The position numbers and the translations under genes are program-made. This document shows, piece after piece, positions 28,742 through 37,403 of a stretch of DNA of 44,164 nt. A model generated the notes under the pieces. That model was not told the origin of the DNA. It saw only the letters and a list, made by a program, of their open reading frames with translations, and made no database searches. The stretch comes from Emiliania huxleyi CCMP1516 (taxonomy: Eukaryota; Haptophyta; Isochrysidales; Noelaerhabdaceae): NCBI RefSeq assembly GCF_000372725.1, contig NW_005198167.1, positions 235,757-279,920 of the forward strand, given 5' to 3'. How positions within the stretch are numbered: position 1 is the stretch's first letter; each line of letters starts with the position of its first letter.

Positions 28742-29042
28742 TGCTCCAAACGAGGGATGGGAGGAGGAGTTGTGTGTGTGTGTGTGTACGGGAGGAGGAT
28801 GACAGGGTCCCCACGTGCACGAGCGCAGGATTCTTGCCGAGAGAGTAAGGCTGCACTTGGAGCACTTGGAGTGCAGTTGGCAGCCTCACATCCAGGGCCG
28901 GGGAGCTAAGAAGCGCACCCAGCACCTTGATTGAAATTCTTTTCTTCCCCTTACTCAGCCTCGCCGACACCCTCCCCGCACAATATCAATAACGAATAAG
29001 TCGGAGAGAGAGATTTTTGAAAACCAACAAGAAATCACGACG

Positions 29043-29159
29043 TTCACAAGTGCTCAAGATCCCTCACACCAAGATCGTGCAGGGCGGGGACACATGTCCC
29101 TAAATCCCATCTCGTCTCAGAGTTTGACCGTTTTTATTTATTTATTTCACAAGTGCTCA
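29043..29159 (+). mobile_element. 89-bp retroposon-like insertion with 14-bp target-site duplication
   Basis: TTCACAAGTGCTCA occurs at 29043-29056 and 29146-29159. Between them lies an 89-bp sequence with the AGGGCGGGGAC head and a TTTTTATTTATTTAT tail shared with 5684-5746 and 26201-26240. A direct repeat of this length plus a simple-sequence tail is the usual mark of a short retroposon. Confidence 0.65.
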
Positions 29160-29620
29160 CTGTGATTTGGGCTCGGGAGCTTGTCAACCCTCAGCCGAAG
29201 CTGGGGCCGGTCCCGTAGCCGAGAGAGCCTGCGTCGATGAATTCGACGCGGTCGGGAGGCCTTGCGGAGAGACCAGCTCGAGTTGACGAGTACTTTATGG
29301 TGCCATCCAGTGGCCGGCTGACTACGTGACTAGCCAGAGGTCGATACTCTGGATGGACGGCCCATACGTGTAGGATGCCACGACTGCCTGAAGTCGGAGA
29401 GAGAGAGAGCACTTAGAAAAAAACAAATTGTTTTTTCTAAGTCGGCATCGCTTTTCTGTCAAGCCGAGCGTCTAATCTTTGGCAGCCAACCCCGCGGCCC
29501 ACCCAGGGAACCCTCCCCAAGAGCCGTGCCTGCCGTCGGGGTACGGGTGGGATTCCTGCTCGGGGGGCGGCGCCTTTTTCTAGGCGCCCGCCTTAGAGGG
29601 GTTGTGGGCCTAGCTTTTGG

Positions 29621-29630
29621 TATAAAATAA
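29621..29630 (+). promoter_or_regulatory. TATA-like box upstream of the fusion gene
   Basis: TATAAAATAA in GC-rich surroundings, 173 bases before the ATG at 29803. Position and sequence suit a TATA box, but nothing else confirms it. Confidence 0.3.
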
Positions 29631-29802
29631 AAAGTACACGCTTTATGAAAAAAAATCTTTCGTCCCGTCCCACAGCAGCACGACGACTCCCCCCACCGGC
29701 CACACCGCGACCAGCCTCGGCTTGCTTGCTGCCTTGCTTGGCGGCGCGGCCGGCGAACGACCTCGAGCGCCTGAATCCGCCGATCCTGTGCCGCGAATTG
29801 CG

Positions 29803-32800
29803 ATGGCCAACCGCCGTCGCGTCCTCACCGTTGGCGACGGCGACATGTCCTGCTCGCTCGCTCTGGCCAGAGCCTTTGGTGATCGGCTGCATCTGCTCGG
29901 CAGCACGCTCTGCTCGCATGTGGAGCTCGAGCGTACCTACGCCGGCGCCGCGGCCATATCGGCCGAGCTCAGTGAACGCGGCGCTCGAGTCGCGCACGGC
30001 GTGGATGCGACCGCCCTCGAGGCGGCCACGCTCGGCTCGTCGCAGGACCACGTCGTTTTTTGCCACCCTCACCTGGGCCTCTCTGACCTCCTGAGCGTGG
30101 AGGAGCACGCGCGGCGGCACACCGCCCTGATCGGCCACTTCCTCGCCTCGGCCAAGTCGCTGCTTGCGCCCGGCGGCCTGATACACCTCACGCTGTGCGG
30201 CAACCAGCGCGCTTCCTGGCGGGTGGACGACCACTGCCGCCGGCTCGGGCTCGAAATTGTGGACGGCAGGCACGTGGCGGCGCCGCCGCTGGGTGGGCGA
30301 GCAGGCGTGCCCGTCCCGCCCCAGCCCGAGTGGCGGGCGCGCAAGCGCTTCCGCGACGGCTCTCTCGGCTCGCGCCACGCGCTGGCGGCGTACGGGTATG
30401 AGCACCGGCGGACCGAGGGCGGCAGCGGCGGCGAGCGCTGCGGACAAGGTCGCGGAGCCGGTTCCCGAGCTGCCCTTGGGTTCCTCTTGTAGGCGACGGC
30501 GACGTGCGCTCGGACAAGTCGGTCGAGCTTGTGATTGCGGTCGGACATGTCCAGGACATGTCCAGGACACCTCTATGACATGTCCCGTAGGTCGAGCTGG
30601 TGATTGCGGAGGCCACGCCCACGCCTTGCGCCGGGCCGAGGCGGCGAGAGGACCAGGCGGTGGGGCCGCAGGCGGAGGAGAGAGAGAGAGAGACGAGAGA
30701 GACGCGAGAGACGAGAGAGACGCGAGACACAGCCTGGCCAGGTTGCGTCAGGGTTCGGGTACTGGGGGGGGGGGGGTAGGGGAGGGTTTCGGAGACACAG
30801 TCTGGCCAGGTTGCGTCAGGGTTCGGGTAATGGGGGGGGTAGGGGAGGGTTTCGGAAACACAGTCTGGCCAGGTTGCGTCAGGGTTCGGGTACTGGGGGG
30901 GGGGGGAGGGTTTCGGAAACACAGTCTGGCCAGTGACTGGAGTCCGTGTGTGGCGTGACCCAGGGGCGGAAAAACACCTTCGAGGGACTCGCAGAAACGC
31001 AACCCAAGGGACTCCCCCGGCGGGGGACACCCTCCCGCGTGCTGTTCGCAGGCGGAGTGCTGTGCCGTGTCTTGGACGGGCGGCAAGGACTGCAACCTCG
31101 CGCTACTGGCGGCGTGGCGGGACGCGTCGCTCCGCGTGGCGGCGCTCGTCGTCTTTCGGCCGGAGGGCGCCGTCTTCCGCGCGCACCCGCTGTGTTTGAT
31201 GGAGGCGCAGGCGGCGAGCCTCGGGCTGCCGCTCCTGCACGTCGTCATCCCTCGCGACCCTCCCTCGTACAAGGAGCCCCTCCCACCACACTCACACGCA
31301 CACGCACACGCACACGCACACGCACACGCACACGCACACGCACACGCACACGCACACGCACACGCACACGCACGCACACGCACTCATACCGCACACGCAC
31401 ACGCACACGCACGCACACGCACTCATACACGCACACACCTGCACGCACCACGCACGCACGCTCACCGCCGCACCCTTGCCTCCCCTCGCTACCTTAGGAA
31501 GCCTGCACCGCCGCACCCTTGCCTCCCCTCGCTACCTTAGGAAGCCTATGTGCGCGGCATCCGCCGGCTGCGCGAGCAGCACGGCGTGCGCGTCCTCGCG
31601 ACCGGCGACATGGACTTGGTTGGCACGATGGCGCGCAACTGGATCGAGGAGTGCGCGGAGGCCGCGGGCGTGCGCGCCTTCTTGCCGCTCTGGCAGGCGG
31701 AGCGCGCGAGCCTCCTGCGGCGGCTGCTCGCCGAGCGCTTCCTCGTCTTCTTTTCCTGCGTCAAGAGCCCATGGTTCGAAGCCGGCTGGGTGGGGCGTCA
31801 GCTCGACGCGGCGGCCGTCTACGAGCTCGAGACGCTGGCGGCGCAGCCGGAGGCTCCGGCCGCGGCGGGTTCCGGCGAGCGCTACCTGGAGGGGTCGGTC
31901 CCCTACCCCCACGGTACCGCACCCATCCCCTACCCCCCACGGTACCCGAACCCTAGGCGAGCAGGTCAAGCCGCTCGACTTGGGCGGTGAGCGCGGTGAG
32001 TACCACACCATGTGTCTCGACGGACCGCTGTACGGCCGCCGCGTGGCCGTCACGCTGACGCAGCCGCTCGAGCTTCAGTCTCAGCCGGGGCAGCGGGAGG
32101 GGGAGCGCTGGTGGACGCTCGGCTTCGCCGAGGGAAGCGTTGAGGCCGGGTGCGCCGCAGCAGCCGATGCCGCCGCTGCCACCGGCGAAGCGCCCGTGTC
32201 AACCACCACCGACGCCGACGCAGACACCGGCCTGGAGGCGTCAGCTGCGGTGCAGACGTTGCGTGTGTACCACGCCACGACGGCGGAGAAGGCAGAGAGC
32301 ATTTTGCAAGGCGGCTTCCGATTCCCGAGCGTCGAGGAGTCGGTGGCGCGGGGCCTCAAGGCGGGTGCAGGGGCCCTTGCAGCCGCCCTCCCCAACCCCC
32401 ACCCCCGGCCCCCCCCCCCCCCGCCCCCCGCCCCCCGCCCTCGCTCTCGCCCTCTCCCTCGCCCTCTCCCTCGCCCTCGCCCCCGCCGCCCTCCTACCCG
32501 CCGCCTCTGCCCCCGCCCTCGCCGCCGCCCTCGTCCCCGCCTCCCGCCCCGCCGCCGCCCTCACCCCCGCCCCCCTCCGGCCTGCTGCCACTCTCGCCAC
32601 CAGCCGTCTACTTTGGATATTGCCGGCAGTACTGCCTCGACGAGGCGTGCAATACCTTGGAGGCGGAGGCGGAGGAGGCAAGCGCTGACAGCGGGGATGG
32701 CGAGGACGGGCAAGAGTGGCAAGAGGGTGGATCGGCGGCAGATGGCATCAGCGGCGACGGCGGCGACGGCGGCGACGGCGGCGGCGGCAGCGGCGGCAGC

Positions 32801-33318
32801 GGCGGCAGCGGCGGCGGCAGCGGCGGCGGCGGTCGCAACACATCAAACCGCACTCGGCTCCGCGGGCAGCTCGTCTGCCTTGAGGCCGAGGTGAGGGTTG
32901 GGCGTGCGCTGAGCCTCGGAGACTACCGGCGCGGGCAGCGCGGCCTGGCGTCTTGGCCGGGGATTGGGGGGCTTTCTCCCCGAAAAAAGAAAACTGGGGG
33001 GCGGAAGGGCCCGCCCACCCCTTTTGGGCAAAGATTATATAAGCGGCAAGGTTTGGGGAAAAAACCCCGGGGGTTTTTGGGGGGTTTTTTTGGCCCGGCA
33101 AGGGTATATTGAACCCCCCCCCACTTCTTTTGGAAACCCCCCCCCCCCCTCCCCTTTCACCAAGGGCTTTTTTTTTGCTTTTTTCCCCCCCCCCCCCCTT
33201 CCCTCCTACCCCCCCCCCCCCCCCCAAACGCAGGTACGACGCGGTCACCCTTAACGAGGGCACGAGGCGGGCAGAGCTCTGCGTGTACGACAGGTCGTCG
33301 ATACGCTCGGTGCCGTAG
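29803..33318 (+). CDS. Fusion protein: BMT5-like methyltransferase + DPH6-type ATP pyrophosphatase + ADP-ribosyltransferase-like domain
   Basis: Proposed exons: 29803-30430, 30493-30521, 30591-30671, 31052-31273, 31541-31874, 31957-32364, 32604-32949, 33234-33318 (710 aa, all phases close). Domain 1 is a BMT5/DUF2431 methyltransferase, a family that modifies rRNA uridine N3: [38 protein letters not shown]. Domain 2 is a DPH6-like PP-loop ATPase, a family that amidates diphthine on EF2: [40 protein letters not shown]. Domain 3 is PARP-like: [22 protein letters not shown], then [19 protein letters not shown], giving a His-Tyr-Glu triad, with a Gly/Ser/Asp insert. The DPH6 end and ART start share the exon 31957-32364. 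No ATG lies in frame upstream of SWTGGKDC in its exon, which supports the methyltransferase link. The alternative is a methyltransferase ending at 30492. The role on EF2 or rRNA is inferred. Confidence 0.7.
30522..30590 (+). other. 69-bp GT-AG intron bounded by a 19-base direct repeat
   Basis: GTCGAGCTTGTGATTGCGG starts the intron and GTCGAGCTGGTGATTGCGG starts the next exon (18 of 19 identical). Inside are tandem palindromes of GGACATGTCC. It looks like an intron made by tandem duplication. Confidence 0.65.
30672..31051 (+). other. 380-bp GC-AG intron built of 60-68-bp tandem repeats
   Basis: It begins GCGGAGGAG after GCCGCAG and ends TTCGCAG before GCGGAGTGC, so GCAGGCGGAG flanks it. Inside are a GA-rich run (30678-30730) and three copies of CACAGYCTGGCCAGGTTGCG plus a G-run and GGAGGGTTTCGGA (starts about 30728, 30796, 30859). 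Confidence 0.65.
31274..31540 (+). other. Candidate GA-AG intron with (ACGC/AC)n array
   Basis: The frame [12 protein letters not shown] is restored only if the intron starts GAGCCCCTCC after TACAAG. AGGAGCC at the donor and AGGAAGCC at the acceptor are near-direct repeats. The 3' 43 bases (GCACCGCCGCACCCTTGCCT and onward to TTAG) are duplicated in tandem, giving two acceptors, 31497 and 31540. Bases 31293-31437 are CACACG-type microsatellite. Confidence 0.55.
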
Positions 33319-33390
33319 AAGCGGAAGAGCGCATTCTTGTCTTCCGACCAGCGCTCGAGAGGGGACACGTACTCCGTTTCTATTCGGCCG

Positions 33391-33571
33391 TGCTCGGCTG
33401 TACTCATTGTATTCGCATCGCTCTCTTATTCACGCAGCGACATGAACACTCCGCACAAGACCGCCTGCCCGCCCCGAGGTTGGCGTACTGCCCACGTAGG
33501 CGCATATCTCCCCATATCTCCCCATATCTCCCCATATCTCCCGCCCCGAGGTTGGCGTACTGCCCACGTAG
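33391..33571 (+). repeat. Introner-like copy A with 72-bp acceptor duplication (TruA-like gene)
   Basis: 33396-33499 aligns with 34272-34378: GTACTCAYNGTATTCGYA and onward to CCGCCCYGAGGTTGGCGTAC...AG|GC. The last about 30 bases are repeated 72 bases downstream (acceptors 33499 and 33571), separated by four ATATCTCCCC units. Confidence 0.7.
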
Positions 33572-35791
33572 GCTCTGTGCGCCTCGCGCCACCCGCCGAC
33601 ACATCGACCTCCGACGCATCCTCCTCCGTCACGACGCCGTCGGCAAAGCGGACGGCGCCGCGCGCCCCCGTGGCGTCGGGTGGTGGGGCATCGTGGTGTT
33701 GCGCAGTATGCGGCCTCAGCTTTGGTGACGCCGCCACGCTCCGCTCACACGCCTTTGAGCTGACCCGTCCGGATGTGTGGGGCAAGCCCCTCCCCCCGCC
33801 ACGCGAGGCGGCGAGGGCAGAGGCTGCGGGCGGCGACCTCAGTTGCTCCGTCTGCGGCGAGTCCTTCCCGTCGCGCAACCGCCTCTTCGCACACTTGCGC
33901 AGGCAAAAGCCCCCCCCCCCCCCCCCCTTTATCGATGTACCTCTGATTTTGTATACCTCTGTCCCCCCCCCCCCTCTTTTTGATCCTCTCCCCACTTGCG
34001 CAGCGGCTGCGCTCCCGAAGCGTCCGCCGGCGCCGCCTCGACCAAGCGCGAGCGGTTCAGCGCAACGGTGGGCTACATCGCTTGCGCCGCGGCCGCCGAC
34101 GCGGCCGCTGTCGAGGAGTCGTTAGTGAAGGCTGCGCGCGTCGCTTGGGGCGTCGAGGGCGGCGCGGGAGCCTAGAAGCGGAATCCGTGGTCTTGTTTGT
34201 CGGCACCCCGTAGAGGCTGGAGTGGTCTTGTCAGCGCTCCTCCGCTGGATCCGGCGGTCTCCGGCCATGTCCAGCTGGTACTCACGGTATTCGTAGCCCC
34301 TCGTATTCACACGGTGCTGAAGAGTACCCGGCACAACCACCGTCCTCCCGCCCTGAGGTTGGCGTACTCACCACGCAGGCGTGGGAGCGGCCCTCCCTCC
34401 ACGAACCTTCCACGAACCCTCCACGAACCCTCCTCGTATTCGCCACGCAGGCGTGGGAGCAGCCCTCCTCGTGCGGACCGAGCGCGGCGCCCACGCGCTC
34501 CGTTGTGTCGCCGTCCTCTCCCTCACTTCCGCCGGGGGCGGCCGCACAGCCTGCAGCGCCGCCGCTCTCCGCGAGGCGCTGCCGCCTAGCCTGTGGCTCC
34601 TTTCGGGCCCTTCGCCGCTGCCGACCGGCGGGCCTCTCGATGGCTTGCGCCGTGCAGTGCGGCGGCAGGTGTTCCGGTACGCGCTGCCCTATGCCGCGCT
34701 CGGCTCGTGCGCCGGCGCCGCGCGGGCAGGCAGGCCGCCGTGCCCGGGCGCTGAGACGCGTGTGTGGCTCACTTGGACGGCCGTAGACGCTTCCGCGTAC
34801 CTCGACGGCTGCAGCGCAGAGGACGTCGAGGCGATGCTCGAAGAGGCGGTGTGAATAGGCAGGTGTGAATAGGCAGGTGTGAATAGGCAGGTGTGAATAG
34901 GCGATGCTCGTCGAGGCGGGCGTCGGCCGCGCCGACGTGCGCATGGCGCAGTGCGGCGGGTTCTGCGAGCTGGCGTTTGGCTGCGAGGCGGCGGCGGTGC
35001 ACGCCGCTCAGCTGCTCGATCGGCGGGCGTGGCAGGGTGGACGCCTGCTCGCGCTGCCCCTCCCCGAGGCTTGCGCAAAGCTCGAAGTGCACCGCCGACT
35101 CAAGGCGCTCTTCCGCCGCCTCTCCTCGGGAGGCGCCGGCGGGCGCACGCGCGACTACTCCCCCTTCATGTCCGACAAGTGGCGGCAGCGAAACGCCCAC
35201 CCGCTCCACCTCTCCGTTGCCGGCAGCTCCTCCATTCAGGGAGACTTGCGCGGAGGTCGCCATGGCGCCGGCGCCGCCGGCGGTGCCCGAAGATGGCAGT
35301 GCGACGATTGGGTCGTCGTCGAGCTCAGCGCGGCTGAGTTTGGGGCACAGCAGGTGCGGCGCATCATCGGCGCGGTTGTCGCCGCCGCGAGGGGCAGCAG
35401 CAGCGAGCAAGGCGCGGGCGCGTCGCTGGAGAAGCACTTTGGGGGCGACGCACTGCCGCCCCTCGCGCCAGTCGAGCCCCTGTGGCTGCATAGCCTTACC
35501 CTTGTCGATGGCACCAGTCTGACCGCCAGCGAGCAGTTGGACGGCGAGGTGCCGGCGCAGCGAACTGACGCGGAGACAGCCATCGAGCACGCGGTGATCC
35601 GCACGGCTCAGACCCCCATCGACGAGTTCGTTCGCGCTCTCGACGCTGACGTCTCGTTGTCCGGTGCCACTGCGGATGATGGGCATGGAAGCGCAGCCGG
35701 AGAGGGTGAAGGTGTTTACGAGAGGATGCGTGTGCGCGAGGGTCTCGCCACGCTGTCGCTGACGCCCCCAGGGCCCCGTGTTTCACGCTAA
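33572..35791 (+). CDS. TruA-like pseudouridine synthase homolog with N-terminal zinc fingers (5' exon unresolved)
   Basis: Proposed exons: 33572-33902, 34004-34158, 34451-34830, 34901-35791, with phases closing. The first exon encodes two partial C2H2-type motifs (CCAVCGLSFGDAATLRSHAF and CSVCGESFPSRNRLFAHLR), each lacking a clear last His. Then come TruA-family segments: FSATVGYIACAAA, RTERGAHAL, LREALPPSLWLL, VFRYALPY, and WVVVELSAAEFGAQQVRRII. TruA/Pus1-3 enzymes convert tRNA uridine to pseudouridine with the Asp of RTDxGVHA. Here it is Glu, so activity is doubtful and a binding role is possible. All three internal introns are GC-AG. An alternative ATG at 33441 lies inside the introner-like copy A, so the true start is probably upstream or that region is 5' UTR. 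The stop TAA is at 35789-35791. Confidence 0.65.
33903..34003 (+). other. GC-AG intron flanked by ACTTGCGCAG
   Basis: CACTTGCGCAG|GCAAAAG at the donor and CCACTTGCGCAG|CGG at the acceptor. The interior is poly-C/T. Confidence 0.7.
34159..34450 (+). other. GC-AG intron with introner-like copy B and duplicated acceptor
   Basis: It contains the copy of element A (34272-34378). GCAGGCGTGGGAGC occurs at 34375 and again 72 bases on at 34447. Both acceptors (34378 and 34450) keep the same frame, so the 24-codon segment between them can be exon or intron. Confidence 0.65.
34831..34900 (+). other. 70-bp GC-AG intron made of a duplicated exon edge plus 14-bp repeats
   Basis: GCGATGCTCGAAGAGGCG begins the intron and GCGATGCTCGTCGAGGCG begins the next exon. 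Between them are four tandem copies of GTGTGAATAGGCAG. Reading through would stop at once (GTG TGA). Confidence 0.8.
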
Positions 35792-36093
35792 TAATACAGT
35801 AAATAATAAAAGTTAAAACTTAAAAGGATCAAGCCCCGCGCCGTTTCGCTGATTCTCTTCTGCTTTGTGTTTTCTTCTTAATGCTGTGCTGCGCGGCCGT
35901 ACTGGATAAACAACGTAAGGGTCCTAACCCCCTCGGCCTCTCGCAAACTAGAGATAAATCATCCGCGCCGACATCTGACTGGCTCGGGCTCGCTCGCTCT
36001 CGAAACGCGGCCGCCCCAAAGCCTGACTCCAGCTCCTCAAAGCACGGTGATCAGGGGTTCGACCACGGCTGTCACGAGTTCGACGGGCTGTGA
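35792..36093. other. Convergent intergenic spacer
   Basis: It starts with AATAAT, AAATAATAAAA and AAGTTAAAACTT, an AT-rich stretch fitting a 3' end of the TruA-like transcript. No gene seen. Confidence 0.5.
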
Positions 36094-37403
36094 TCACAAT
36101 GGTCGAAATTCTTCGAATTCTGTCCATGATTCGTATGGGCCGGCATAGCTGAATTTCTCCTCCGTCCTTGTTGTTGACGTTGCAGTCATGTTTGAGTTGA
36201 TAAGCATGTTGATGTCAAGGCTGCTGCTGGCTGACGCGTCGAGCGAGGCCCAAGCCCCTCCGGACGACTTGGTGGCGACGGAGCAGCAGCAGGCGGCGAA
36301 GACACGCGAGTAGTTCCTGTCCGAACCGCCTGAGCCCTTGGCCAACCCCGCCAACTGTGAGACCGCCGTGACGTTCGCATTCACGATTTGCGACACCGTC
36401 GTCACTGCGTTCTGGCTCCGAGCGTAGGCCCCAGCGAGGAGGATCTCCTGCTTGGCGATTGCGCTCTGAACCGCCATCTCCATCTTGAGCTTTTTCTCGA
36501 GCGCCTGCTTCTCGAGCATGCCAAGCGGAGTGTCAACAGCTTCCTCCGAGGGCTCGACTCCGAGGACTGTGACTGTCCCGATCTTGATGCCGATGGCCGC
36601 TCCCGTCGCTTTCACGGTGGGGAACGAAGAAGCGCCGGTGGCCCAGTCGACCCGGGCGGAGTTGATTAAGTCGCCAACGCCGTCTGGGGAGTTGTTCTCG
36701 ACGAACTTTTCGGGCTCAATCTGAAATCGGCACGGGCAAAGTGAAGATGAGGGCACGTGGGTAGATGGGGCGATTGGTCGCGGGGCAGTGAAGCTAGCGT
36801 TCACGTGCCTGAATACTTAACAACAGCTTCAGCGAGCCGGGAGCGCCGTCCGCGTCAACGACGCCGGGAGCATTCAGCGGCAACATCTGCGGCGCTGACG
36901 AGAAGTACGTAAACCTAAATTGATCTGGACCTCCCGACGGGTTGGACATATCGTACTGAGCCACATACGCGGTCGGTTCCGGCATTAAGAGGAGTGGGCC
37001 CTGCATCGGGACGGCCTTGTACGTGCCGGTCGCGTCCTTACAGTACATGCCAAACCAGTCTGTCGGGGACTTCGCGAAAAACATGTCCCTGACCATGCAG
37101 TTTGCGCCAGTGACAGGGCAGGTACCGTCGGCTGTCAGGTACCTGCAGACGAGGCGTGAGGCGCGTGTGCAAGGGAATCCCGCATGCCAGCGTCCGCGAG
37201 CGAGCGCACTTGGAAGTTGGGCCAGCTGTGTGGGTGACGACGCCGTCCGGCCCTGAGGACGCAATGTACTGGAAAGCCGAGGCCTTGATCAGCACGAGTG
37301 GCGTCACCTTGCCCGAAGTTTTGAAATCGCCCGGGCCCTTATAAACTGTGACCTTGTCGCTGATCGTCTCGGAGAAGGCCTCGCCAACTCCAATGACAAC
37401 CAT
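36094..37403 (-). CDS. Unrecognised protein family, tandem paralog A (three exons)
   Basis: Exons 37403-37210, 37142-36809 and 36720-36094 give 384 aa with closed phases. I do not recognise the family. It starts MVVIGVGEAFSETISDKVTV, with a predicted beta-rich N-terminal half (KVTPLVLIKASAFQYIAS, then FAKSPTDWFGMY, FTYFSSAPQ). A long helical region follows (LGMLEKQALEKKLKMEMAVQ, then IAKQEILLAGAYARSQNAV), and then a conserved RNYSRVFAACCCSVATKSSG block with three consecutive Cys. No signal peptide is evident. Intron 1 is GT-AG (67 bp) and intron 2 is GC-AG (88 bp, CAG|GCACGTG). Exon 1 is the same length (194 nt) as in paralog B. A strong shared core and matching intron positions show a tandem duplication. 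Confidence 0.75.

Larger units (their letters stand above)
28247..29802. other. Intergenic with short tandem repeats and a retroposon-like copy
   Basis: 28485-28600 is built from GGAAGTCCTGC and GCCTGCCGAA tandem units. 28709-28744 and 28853-28889 form a 36-bp inverted repeat. 29043-29159 holds a short element with 14-bp direct repeats. 29190-29590 shows nothing recognisable. A TATAAAATAA string at 29621-29630 lies about 170 bases before the fusion-gene ATG. Confidence 0.5.

Noticed and set aside
31292..31451. Long Cys/Val and His/Ala repeat frames
   Set aside because: Translation of the CACACG microsatellite inside the DPH6 intron.
32365..32603. Proline-rich extension between the two ART exons
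   Set aside because: It could be coding in one frame, but the ART fold, a frame change and GT...AG ends (G|GTGCAG to CACCAG) favour an intron.
32748..33407. Minus-strand frame with text [22 protein letters not shown]
   Set aside because: It looks protein-like locally, but the plus strand carries the ART C-terminal motif in the same place and the rest is poly-G translation.
33441..33571. ATG at 33441 as the start of the TruA-like gene
   Set aside because: It lies inside the sequence homologous to the second intron of the same gene, so it is probably intronic or untranslated.
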